A stretch of 11,409 bases of DNA, taken from Candidatus Roizmanbacteria bacterium CG06_land_8_20_14_3_00_34_14. Lineage in GTDB: Bacteria > Patescibacteriota > Microgenomatia > UBA1406 > GWC2-37-13. The DNA is taken from assembly GCA_002779665.1 (NCBI GenBank), contig PEVZ01000067.1, forward strand, positions 1 through 11,409. The letters run 5' to 3'. Each line of letters begins with the position of its first letter. Positions within the stretch are counted from its first letter, which is position 1. Position numbers and translations under genes: made by a program. Below are positions 5,957 to 11,409 of this stretch, one piece after another. The notes below the pieces were generated by a model, which was given only the letters and a program-made list of their open reading frames with translations, had not been told where the DNA came from and did not search any database.

Positions 5957-7357
5957 CTATTTAGAATTATCTAAACGGGGGAAAAGCGGTGAGATTTTAG
6001 TTATTTTTCCAGTCGTAGCCTTAATAATCTTTTCAGCTGTTTCCGGTAAAAATGGTTGGAGTTCGTAGCCTATTTCGTGTAATTCATTTAAAGAATTCGT
6101 TAAGAATTCGTTTCTATCTTTACTGGTTTTCTTCCAGGGGGCGAAGTCATCGGTGGATTTGTTTAAGATTTTAATCTTTTTCCAGATGCTTTCGAGGATA
6201 GTGTTGAATTGAAAGTTATTAAACAAGTGACTAGTGGTTAGTGGATAGTGGTTAGTTGATGTAATTTCTAATTTGTCCTTTTCGGCGAGGGTGGTAATTC
6301 TCATGACTAAATTTCCGAGTTCGTTGGCCAGGTCGGAAGAATAAATTTCATCAAGTCGACGGTAGGAAAAATCTCCGTCGTCAAATGGGGGAATTTCGCG
6401 GAGCAAATAATATCGCAAGGCATCGACGCCGTATTTTCCGACTATTGCCAACGGATCAACGATATTACCAATTGTTTTAGACATCTTTTGACCATCAATC
6501 GTCAGATAACCGTGCGCCATAACTTCTTTTGGTAAAGGTAAGCCGGCCGATAATAAAAAAGCCGGCCAATAAACGGTATGGAATCTGATAATTCCTTTTC
6601 CAATTATGTGAAGATCAGCTGGCCAGGTGGCTGAGTCGACCCCGGAGCGATAAATATTTAAAGCATCAAACCAAACGTACATTCTTTGCGAGTCATCATT
6701 TGGTACAGGCACTCCCCAGTTTTTTGCCCGTTCATTTGATCTGGAAACACTAATATCCCGTAATGGCTCTTTTAAAAATGATAAGACTTCATTTTTTCTA
6801 AATTCAGGATAGATTTTTAATTTGTCAGTTGAAATTAATTCAATTAATTGTTTTTGGTAAGATGAAAGTTTAAAAAAATAATTAGTTTCAGAGACTAATT
6901 CCAATTTCTTCCCGGGATGTTCGACACATTCACCGTTTGTTAGTTCCTCTTTCGTATAAAAAGCTTCGCAACCGACGCAATAAAGACCCTGATAATTTTT
7001 TTTATAAATATCTCCTTTTTCAAAACAACGTTTCCAAAGTTCCTGACTTGATTTAAAGTGAGAAGGGTCTGTTCCTTTCTGAAAAACATCAAATGGTGTG
7101 TTGAGTTTTTTTGTTAAATCCAAAAAAAGCTGGGCATTTTTATCTACGAATTCTTGAACCGCTACTCCGGCTTTTTCTGCAGCCTGGACATTTTTTAAAG
7201 CATTTTCATCTCCACCGGTTAGTGCGGTTACTTTGTCTCCAAGCAGTCTGTGATAGCGGGCTACGACGTCAACTTGAATAAATTCGAGAGCGTGGCCGAT
7301 GTGAGGAGCGGCATTAACATAAGGAATTGCAGCCGTGATATAAAATTTGTTGGACAT
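5957..7357 (-). CDS. metG: Methionyl-tRNA synthetase
   Basis: 466 residues; class I aminoacyl-tRNA synthetase that charges tRNA-Met in the cytoplasm. HIGH appears as HIGH (19-22) in PYVNAAPHIGHALE and KMSKS as KMSKT (291-295) in DGQKMSKTIGN. A zinc-knuckle candidate uses C127, C130, C144 and possibly H147 (YCVGCEAFYTKEELTNGECV). NIYRSG and HIIGKGIIRFHTVYWPAF fit the catalytic core, and the helical anticodon-binding domain fills about 320-460. TGGDENALKN replaces the usual TGTDEHG motif. There is no C-terminal tRNA-binding (EMAP-like) domain, so this is the short form. A 7-bp repeat encodes part of residues 366-378. The start ATG lies 6 nt after an extended -10, so the mRNA may be leaderless. 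It reads toward the PBP gene. Confidence 0.96.
   Translation of the reverse strand: MSNKFYITAAIPYVNAAPHIGHALEFIQVDVVARYHRLLGDKVTALTGGDENALKNVQAAEKAGVAVQEFVDKNAQLFLDLTKKLNTPFDVFQKGTDPSHFKSSQELWKRCFEKGDIYKKNYQGLYCVGCEAFYTKEELTNGECVEHPGKKLELVSETNYFFKLSSYQKQLIELISTDKLKIYPEFRKNEVLSFLKEPLRDISVSRSNERAKNWGVPVPNDDSQRMYVWFDALNIYRSGVDSATWPADLHIIGKGIIRFHTVYWPAFLLSAGLPLPKEVMAHGYLTIDGQKMSKTIGNIVDPLAIVGKYGVDALRYYLLREIPPFDDGDFSYRRLDEIYSSDLANELGNLVMRITTLAEKDKLEITSTNHYPLTTSHLFNNFQFNTILESIWKKIKILNKSTDDFAPWKKTSKDRNEFLTNSLNELHEIGYELQPFLPETAEKIIKATTGKITKISPLFPRLDNSK
6226..6260. repeat. Heptanucleotide tandem repeat inside metG
   Basis: Five 7-bp units AGTGACT, AGTGGTT, AGTGGAT, AGTGGTT, AGTTGAT run head to tail. 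On the coding strand they encode roughly TSTNHYPLTTSH (residues 366-378), a loop in the helical domain. As 7 is not a multiple of 3, gain or loss of one unit would shift the metG frame. Confidence 0.8.
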
Positions 7358-7363
7358 AAGTAA

Positions 7364-7372
7364 ATTATAGCA
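7364..7372 (-). promoter_or_regulatory. Extended -10 promoter of metG
   Basis: Minus strand TG-C-TATAAT (7372-7364): a perfect -10 with the upstream TG of extended -10 promoters. No good -35 is seen 17 bp further up. Only 6 nt separate the -10 from the ATG at 7357, so transcription would start at or next to the start codon. Confidence 0.65.
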
Positions 7373-7480
7373 AAGAGTTAAGAATGAAAAATAAAGAATT
7401 GTTCGATTGTTGGAAAATAAAAAAATAAAGTGGTATATCGTTAATTATTTGTTTTTATGACAGTCTAATTTATTAGTTTT

Positions 7481-7496
7481 GTAGGTTATAGCCTAC
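7481..7496. repeat. Near-perfect 16-bp palindrome before the small membrane gene pair
   Basis: GTAGGTTATAGCCTAC is self-complementary except for one symmetric mismatch. It touches the proposed -35 of the following gene, so it could be an operator. The regulator is unknown. Confidence 0.45.
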
Positions 7497-7524
7497 TGAC
7501 AAATAAAAATACTATTGATAATAT
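7496..7524 (+). promoter_or_regulatory. Possible promoter of the small membrane gene pair
   Basis: -35 CTGACA (7496-7501, 5 of 6 to consensus), 17-bp spacer, -10 TAATAT (7519-7524, 4 of 6), then 12 nt to the ATG at 7537. No Shine-Dalgarno is visible. AT-rich sequence gives chance matches, so confidence is moderate. Confidence 0.45.
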
Positions 7525-7536
7525 TAATTAAAACTT

Positions 7537-7740
7537 ATGAAAAACCTTGATAAGCACACATCAAGAGCTTTGTCAGGCCTATTTAATAGTTATTCTCAAG
7601 TTTTTCTAGCATCGCTCGTGATTCCTGCTTTTAATTTCAAAATAGATTTTTATAAAATATTTTTACTTATATTTGGAATTTTTGGTACAATCTATTTAGG
7701 TTATTTATCGTTAAAATTTGCTCGTCTTGGAAAATTATGA
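7537..7740 (+). CDS. Small membrane protein, unknown function (67 residues)
   Basis: MKNLDKHTSRALSGLFNSYS begins a short amphipathic lead. A weak hydrophobic stretch around 21-32 (QVFLASLVIPAF) and a clear transmembrane helix at about 40-58 (KIFLLIFGIFGTIYLGYLSL) follow, ending in basic KFARLGKL. I do not recognise a named family with confidence. Its stop TGA overlaps the next start in ATGA, so the two small proteins are probably made together. The compact pairing of two tiny membrane proteins is the main clue; no toxin or phage motif is evident. Confidence 0.7.
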   Translation: MKNLDKHTSRALSGLFNSYSQVFLASLVIPAFNFKIDFYKIFLLIFGIFGTIYLGYLSLKFARLGKL

Positions 7741-7838
7741 ATTTTGATAATCAAACCATTGGAATGATGATTTTTTACGGAGTTGGATTTTTATTTATTA
7801 TTGCCTCAGGGGTAATGTATCTGACTTCAAAAAAATAA
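7737..7838 (+). CDS. Tiny single-span membrane protein (33 residues)
   Basis: ATG 7737 overlaps the upstream stop (ATGA). It encodes MNFDNQTIGMMIFYGVGFLF, continues with one hydrophobic helix (about residues 8-29) and ends YLTSKK before TAA 7836-7838. A single transmembrane segment with a basic C-terminal tail suggests an integral inner-membrane microprotein. The overlap with the 67-residue gene argues that it is real. Function unknown. The convergent membrane gene on the other strand ends only 3 nt away. Confidence 0.6.
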   Translation: MNFDNQTIGMMIFYGVGFLFIIASGVMYLTSKK

Positions 7839-7841
7839 ACC

Positions 7842-8144
7842 TCATTTAATTAATAATCCTAATGCAATAGATAGACTTATAACGAGAATGAGATTTAACG
7901 GTTCGAATAATTTTAGAGAAAGCAATGTTATGGTCAAAAATATCGGTAAAGATAAAGTTATTGCTAATTTTTTTGGTAGAAATATTTTGAAGGAAAAAAA
8001 GAAGAAAGTGCTAATTAGTATATTCATTATTAATATAAGGGCAAGGTTTGAGGGTGGGAAAAAGAAGGCAAACAGGGCAATAAAAAATAAAATAAAAAGT
8101 AAAAAGACTAATTTTTGTCCAAATTTCCCAGTTGCAAGTATCAT
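7842..8144 (-). CDS. Hydrophobic membrane protein, unknown function (100 residues)
   Basis: MILATGKFGQKLVFLLFILF opens a protein with about four hydrophobic segments (roughly 10-31, 35-54, 59-76 and 80-98), separated by short basic turns such as KIFLPKKLA. There are almost no charged residues within the segments. A TTG at 8153 could give three more residues, but it lies in the -10 TATAAT (8158-8153). I prefer ATG 8144, 8 nt downstream, which would be leaderless. The plus-strand ORF across the same region reads as basic low-complexity sequence and is rejected. It is divergent from rpsO, with which it shares the promoter region. No family was recognised. Confidence 0.65.
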   Translation of the reverse strand: MILATGKFGQKLVFLLFILFFIALFAFFFPPSNLALILIMNILISTFFFFSFKIFLPKKLAITLSLPIFLTITLLSLKLFEPLNLILVISLSIALGLLIK

Positions 8145-8160
8145 TATTTTCAATTATAAT
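8132..8160 (+). promoter_or_regulatory. rpsO promoter sharing a palindromic -10 with the divergent gene
   Basis: Plus strand: -35 TTGCAA (8132-8137), 17-bp spacer, -10 TATAAT (8155-8160), then 8 nt to the rpsO ATG. The -10 sits in ATTATAAT, which reads TATAAT on the minus strand too (8158-8153), placed 8 nt before ATG 8144 of the divergent membrane gene. Transcription could therefore start in both directions from one melted site. The minus direction lacks a good -35. Confidence 0.65.
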
Positions 8161-8168
8161 AGGAATCT

Positions 8169-8597
8169 ATGGTAAAAACAGTTAAATCAGTTAAATCGGT
8201 TAAATCAGTTAAACCAGTTAAACCAGTTAAATCAGTCAAGTCAGTTAAATCAGTTAAATCAGTTAAACCAGTTAAATCGGTTAAACCAGCTAAGTCAGTT
8301 AAATCGGTTGAATTAGAAGAAGATCCAAAGTCAAATCTTGAGGATGATAAGCAAAAAGTAATTGAAAAGTTTGGACAAAAAAAGGGCGATACAGGATCTC
8401 CCGAAGTACAGGCTGCTCTTTTAAGCCTTAAGATTGATAAATTAGCTGAACACTTGGAGATTAATAAAAAAGATAATCATTCACGAAGAGGATTATTAAA
8501 GGTGATTGCAAAAAGAAGAAGAATTCTAAATTACTTGCAAAAATTGGACGAGAAAAGATATAAAAAGTTAATTAAAGAGATAGGACTTAAAAAGTAG
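8169..8597 (+). CDS. rpsO: Ribosomal protein S15 with repeat-encoded lysine-rich N-terminal tail
   Basis: 142 residues. The S15 core occupies about 58-142: EKFGQKKGDTGSPEVQAALL, DKLAEHL, KKDNHSRRGLL and AKRRRILNYLQ are the family's 16S-rRNA-contacting motifs. It binds the central domain of 16S rRNA early in 30S assembly. Ordinary S15 is about 89 residues and starts shortly before this core. Here residues 2-46 are fifteen tripeptides of V-K-S/P type (first VKT, one AKS), followed by acidic VELEEDPKSNLEDD. The tail is in frame with no stop and carries the only ATG with a good promoter (-10 8 nt upstream). No in-frame ATG occurs between the tail and the core. A basic, disordered, Pro/Ser-punctuated tail would probably bind RNA non-specifically. 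pnp follows, the common rpsO-pnp order. Confidence 0.95.
   Translation: MVKTVKSVKSVKSVKPVKPVKSVKSVKSVKSVKPVKSVKPAKSVKSVELEEDPKSNLEDDKQKVIEKFGQKKGDTGSPEVQAALLSLKIDKLAEHLEINKKDNHSRRGLLKVIAKRRRILNYLQKLDEKRYKKLIKEIGLKK
8172..8306 (+). repeat. 9-bp tandem repeat (15 units) at the 5' end of rpsO
   Basis: Fifteen consecutive 9-bp units of consensus GTTAAATCA, with variants CCA, TCG, GTCAAGTCA and GCTAAGTCA; the first unit is GTAAAAACA. Most substitutions are synonymous or exchange Ser for Pro, and the frame is always kept. It has the form of a coding minisatellite. Confidence 0.92.
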
Positions 8598-8598
8598 A

Positions 8599-8663
8599 TA
8601 TAATACGAATATTCGCATAATTCGTATCATTCGTATTTCTTAATTCGTGGTATTCGTATTATA
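8599..8663 (+). repeat. rpsO-pnp intercistronic inverted repeat with 9-bp ATTCGTATT units
   Basis: Perfect 13-bp inverted arms TATAATACGAATA (8599-8611) and TATTCGTATTATA (8651-8663) enclose 9-bp direct units ATTCGCATA, ATTCGTATC, ATTCGTATT, ATTCGTGGT, ATTCGTATT (starting 8611, 8620, 8629, 8643, 8652). The whole 71-bp spacer is built from this. The last arm contains TATTAT (8657-8662), 6 nt before the pnp ATG, a possible -10. In RNA the arms would form a hairpin between the two cistrons. Confidence 0.8.
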
Positions 8664-8668
8664 AACGT

Positions 8669-10759
8669 ATGAAAATATTAGAAAAATCGATAGAGCTTGA
8701 TGGTCAGAAATTGACACTTCAGTTTGGTAAATTAGCCCAGGCAGTCGATACTTCGGTCTACGCGACTCTTGGTGATACAGCCGTCTTAGTCACCGTTGCA
8801 ATTGGTCCTGAGAATCCTAATTTAGATTATTTTCCATTATCTGTTGAATATGCAGAAAAATTGTACGCCGGTGGTCTTATCAAAGGATCCCGTTGGGTTA
8901 AACGTGAAGGTCGACCATCTGATGAAGCGGTTCTAAATGGCCGAATCATCGACCGTTCCATTCGTCCTCTTTTCCCAAAGACTTATAAAAAACAAGTCCA
9001 GGTCGTCGTCACTCTTCTGTCAATTGACGGAGTAAATGATCCCGAGGTTTTGTCAGCGATTGCCGTCTCGACTGCTCTCTCAGTTTCATCAATTCCTTGG
9101 GCTGGTCCAATTTCGACAGTCAGAGTGGGCTATGTCAGTTCAGCTGAGAAAAAAGAAAGTGCTTTTATTTTATATCCAACTGAAAACGAGCAAGAATTTT
9201 CAGATTTAGATTTAGTTGTTTCATCATCTAAAGAAAAAGTTCTGATGATTGAAACAAAAGCTAATATCATCAAGGATGAAATCATTCAAGAAGGTATAGA
9301 GATGGCGAAAATTGAGAATAAGAAAATAATTGAATTTATTGAAAGTATTGTAAAGGAAATCGGTAAGAAAAAAGACGTCGCTCCTGAGGAAGCTGATTAT
9401 TCTGAAATTACAAAACTTGTAAAGTCAAAATATGCAATCCAAGTTCTTGAAGCGGTGAAAATTTCCGCGTCAACAGCTGGCAGTGACAGTAAAATGATTA
9501 AAGAAATAGTCGATGCTATTTATGAAGAATTGGAAAAGAAATTTGATACAAAACAAATCTTAAATGCCATTACAAAATATAATTATGCCAACATAAAATC
9601 TAATATGTTGGATAAAAAAGTCAGACCGGATGGAAGAAAATTCAATCAAGTTAGAGATCTAAGTGTCGAAGTGTCTTTACTTCCTCGAACTCACGGTTCA
9701 GCTTTATTTCAAAGAGGTCAGACACAAGTTCTTTCAATTGCCACCCTCGGTTCAACCACCCTTGAACAATTGATTGAAGGTCCGGAGGGGATGGAATCAA
9801 AAAGATACATTCATCATTATTCCGATGGACCTTATTCATACGGTCAGACCGGGAGGATGATAGGACCTTCACGTCGGGCGATTGGTCACGGAGCTTTAGC
9901 AGAAAAGGCAATTGAGCCTGTATTACCTACCCCGGAGGAATTTCCATATGCGATTAGGGTAGTATCCGAAGTTCTTTCTGAAAATGGATCGTCTTCAATG
10001 GGAAGTATTTGCGGATCATCTTTATCACTGATGGATGCAGGAGTCCCTCTAAAACAGGCCGTTGCCGGAGTTGCGATGGGAATAGTGACGAGATCCGATG
10101 ATGAATATCAAGTTTTAACTGATATTGTTGGATTAGAAGATTTTGCCGGAGAGATGGATTTTAAAATTGCCGGAACTGCCGATGGCGTTACCGCAATTCA
10201 GCTTGATGTCAAAAATAAAGGTTTGACATCTAAGATGATAAAAGAGATTTTTGAGCAGGGAAAATTAGCCAGGTTAACGATTCTTGAGGCTATGAACAAG
10301 ATTATTTCTGCTCCACGCAAAGAGGTTTCCCGTTATGCACCTAAAGTGGTTGTTCTAACTCCTCCACCTGATAAAATTGGAGAAATTATAGGACCAGGTG
10401 GAAAAAATATTAGGGCTTTGATTGCCCGAACTCAGACAGAAATCAATGTTGACGATGATGGAAAAGTGACCGTTTCCGGTTTAGACAGAGCCAAAGTTGA
10501 CGAAGCAGTCGCTCACATCGGCAATATAACAAGAGAGATTCAGGTCGGCGAAGAGTTTGAGGGTGAGGTCAAGCGAATGTTGCCATTTGGAGCATTTGTT
10601 GAAATGGTCCCGGGAAAAGAAGGGCTAGTTCATGTCTCAAAAATGGGAGCAGGATTTGTTAAGCGACCAGAGGACGTCGTCAAACTAGGCCAGAGAATCA
10701 AAGTAAGAGTTTATCAAATCGATAATATGGGCCGGGTGAATTTGGAGATGATAAAGTAA
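8669..10759 (+). CDS. pnp: Polynucleotide phosphorylase
   Basis: 696 residues, the usual length. Phosphorolytic 3'-5' exoribonuclease, a trimer that degrades mRNA to nucleoside diphosphates. Domains: first RNase PH-like domain (KREGRPSDEAVLNGRIIDRSI, then RPLFPK), helical linker (about 220-300), and second RNase PH-like domain with FQRGQTQVLS, GRMIGPSRRAIGHGALAEKA, NGSSSMGSICGSSLSLMDAG and the metal-site EMDFKIAGTADG. The KH domain (about 567-626) carries GPGG at 575-578, and the S1 domain (627-696) carries FEGEVKRMLPFGAFVEM and GLVHVSKMG. All core motifs appear intact. No Shine-Dalgarno is seen. Either read-through from rpsO or a start at the TATTAT just before the ATG could supply mRNA. In E. 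coli this enzyme represses itself through the rpsO-pnp hairpin; the inverted repeat upstream here may play that part. Confidence 0.97.
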   Translation: MKILEKSIELDGQKLTLQFGKLAQAVDTSVYATLGDTAVLVTVAIGPENPNLDYFPLSVEYAEKLYAGGLIKGSRWVKREGRPSDEAVLNGRIIDRSIRPLFPKTYKKQVQVVVTLLSIDGVNDPEVLSAIAVSTALSVSSIPWAGPISTVRVGYVSSAEKKESAFILYPTENEQEFSDLDLVVSSSKEKVLMIETKANIIKDEIIQEGIEMAKIENKKIIEFIESIVKEIGKKKDVAPEEADYSEITKLVKSKYAIQVLEAVKISASTAGSDSKMIKEIVDAIYEELEKKFDTKQILNAITKYNYANIKSNMLDKKVRPDGRKFNQVRDLSVEVSLLPRTHGSALFQRGQTQVLSIATLGSTTLEQLIEGPEGMESKRYIHHYSDGPYSYGQTGRMIGPSRRAIGHGALAEKAIEPVLPTPEEFPYAIRVVSEVLSENGSSSMGSICGSSLSLMDAGVPLKQAVAGVAMGIVTRSDDEYQVLTDIVGLEDFAGEMDFKIAGTADGVTAIQLDVKNKGLTSKMIKEIFEQGKLARLTILEAMNKIISAPRKEVSRYAPKVVVLTPPPDKIGEIIGPGGKNIRALIARTQTEINVDDDGKVTVSGLDRAKVDEAVAHIGNITREIQVGEEFEGEVKRMLPFGAFVEMVPGKEGLVHVSKMGAGFVKRPEDVVKLGQRIKVRVYQIDNMGRVNLEMIK

Positions 10760-10796
10760 GTCCATAAAGTTCATAAAGTTTGTAAAGTCCATTAAA
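10760..10796 (+). repeat. 9-bp tandem repeat after pnp
   Basis: Immediately after the pnp stop, four units follow: GTCCATAAA, GTTCATAAA, GTTTGTAAA, GTCCATTAAA (the last with one extra base). They are in the spacer before the ftsK promoter and are not coding. Confidence 0.75.
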
Positions 10797-10807
10797 GAAC
10801 TCGCTTG

Positions 10808-10836
10808 TTGATTTTAAGTAGTGACTTCATTACAAT
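10808..10836 (+). promoter_or_regulatory. ftsK promoter
   Basis: -35 TTGATT (10808-10813), 17-bp spacer, -10 TACAAT (10831-10836), each close to consensus with ideal spacing. The ATG at 10844 is 7 nt downstream, so the start site of transcription would coincide with the start codon. The earlier ATG at 10835 lies within the -10 itself, which decides the start in favour of 10844. Confidence 0.7.
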
Positions 10837-10843
10837 GAAAAAT

Positions 10844-11409
10844 ATGGCAAGAAGAAAATCTTTATTTAAATTACCGTTTTTCAAAATAAAAATTAATAAG
10901 GGAACTTTATCCCATATATTTGGTTTTCTTATTTTTGGATCAGGATTAATTTTTCTTATTTCCTTCATCAAAAGTTTAGCCAATCAAGAGTCAGGACGGA
11001 TTCTTTTTCAAATTCATCAGATATTAGTGTCAAAATTCGGCGGCTTGTCCATTTTTATCCCACTAATTTTAATATTATTATCAGTCCATTTTTTTAACAC
11101 TAAAAAATTTAAATTTATAAAGCCAAATGTAACCGGCGGTCTAATAATGATTTTTATTTCCTTAATTGGGATTTTGCAGACCGGTGAAATAGGCGCAAGT
11201 ATTTTTGAAAATTTAAAATTGGATTTTTCTGTGGCCGGCGCAGTTGTCATCATCGGTGTGATTTTGGTGATTGGATTAGTACTTTTTCTTGACACCTCAA
11301 TTGATGCATTTTTAATTTTTATTTTTACCGTTTTAAAGTCAGGAATTCTGTTTATAAAAAATTATTTTTTAAGAACATTTTTTACAAAAGGCGATCAGAA
11401 AGAAATGAA
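10844..11409 (+). CDS. ftsK: FtsK/SpoIIIE-type DNA translocase, N-terminal membrane part, 3' end outside window
   Basis: Starts MARRKSLFKLPFFKIKINKG, a basic cytoplasmic lead typical of CPR FtsK proteins as I remember them. Four transmembrane helices follow at roughly residues 25-44, 67-84, 99-116 and 131-151 (including GFLIFGSGLIFLISFI, LSIFIPLILILLSVHFF and AVVIIGVILVIGLVLFLD), matching the 4TM anchor of FtsK. KPNVTGGLIMIFISLIGILQ and QTGEIGASIF fit the family. About 188 residues are visible; the linker, RecA-like motor and gamma domain would be beyond the window. The full protein would pump chromosomal DNA at the division septum. ATG 10835 would add MKN but lies in the -10 element. The assignment rests on the membrane part only, as no Walker motif is in view. 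Confidence 0.78.
   Translation, partial: MARRKSLFKLPFFKIKINKGTLSHIFGFLIFGSGLIFLISFIKSLANQESGRILFQIHQILVSKFGGLSIFIPLILILLSVHFFNTKKFKFIKPNVTGGLIMIFISLIGILQTGEIGASIFENLKLDFSVAGAVVIIGVILVIGLVLFLDTSIDAFLIFIFTVLKSGILFIKNYFLRTFFTKGDQKEM

Noticed and set aside
7888..8175. Plus-strand basic ORF of 95 residues
   Set aside because: It is the reverse shadow of the hydrophobic membrane protein and has low-complexity lysine runs with no domain.
8172..8306. CRISPR-like array
   Set aside because: Units are 9 bp, contiguous and without spacers, and they stay in frame with S15.
11017..11295. Minus-strand ORF opposite ftsK
   Set aside because: The plus strand encodes four regular membrane helices with an FtsK-like start and its own promoter.

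Overview
The window looks like a chromosomal piece of a Patescibacteria/CPR bacterium, probably of the Microgenomates type. This rests on low G+C, very tight spacing, promoters sitting directly on start codons, short repeats at gene junctions, and the general look of the proteins; no rRNA gene is present to confirm it. TGA, TAA and TAG all end genes here, so the code is standard and the UGA-recoding CPR lineages are unlikely.

Layout. (1) 1-1673, minus strand: a tryptophan module. A consensus promoter overlapped by a TrpR-like operator drives a small TrpR-family regulator (1390-1635). It is followed by a structured leader with a 22-residue peptide carrying two Trp codons, an antiterminator and an intrinsic terminator, then the TrpB2-type tryptophan synthase beta gene (1-1135, cut by the window edge). 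This reads as one operon with both repression and ribosome-mediated attenuation. (2) 1710-3255, plus strand: an AT-rich restriction-modification insert. It has an intact beta-class DNA methyltransferase and an MjaI-family restriction endonuclease broken by an in-frame TAA. (3) 3234-7357, minus strand: methionyl-tRNA synthetase (metG), a hairpin-rich spacer, a class A penicillin-binding protein, and an overlapping CoA-binding-domain gene. (4) 7537-8144: two tiny translationally coupled membrane proteins (+) facing a hydrophobic 100-residue protein (-). (5) 8169-11409, plus strand: rpsO (S15) with a 9-bp-repeat-encoded VKS/VKP tail, pnp (polynucleotide phosphorylase), and the start of an FtsK-type DNA translocase.

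The best candidates for something undescribed are the trp attenuator with its TrpR-like operator, the repeat-encoded tail on S15, the series of 9-bp repeats at the rpsO/pnp/ftsK boundaries, and the recurring placement of -10 elements 6-12 nt before start codons, which suggests leaderless mRNAs.
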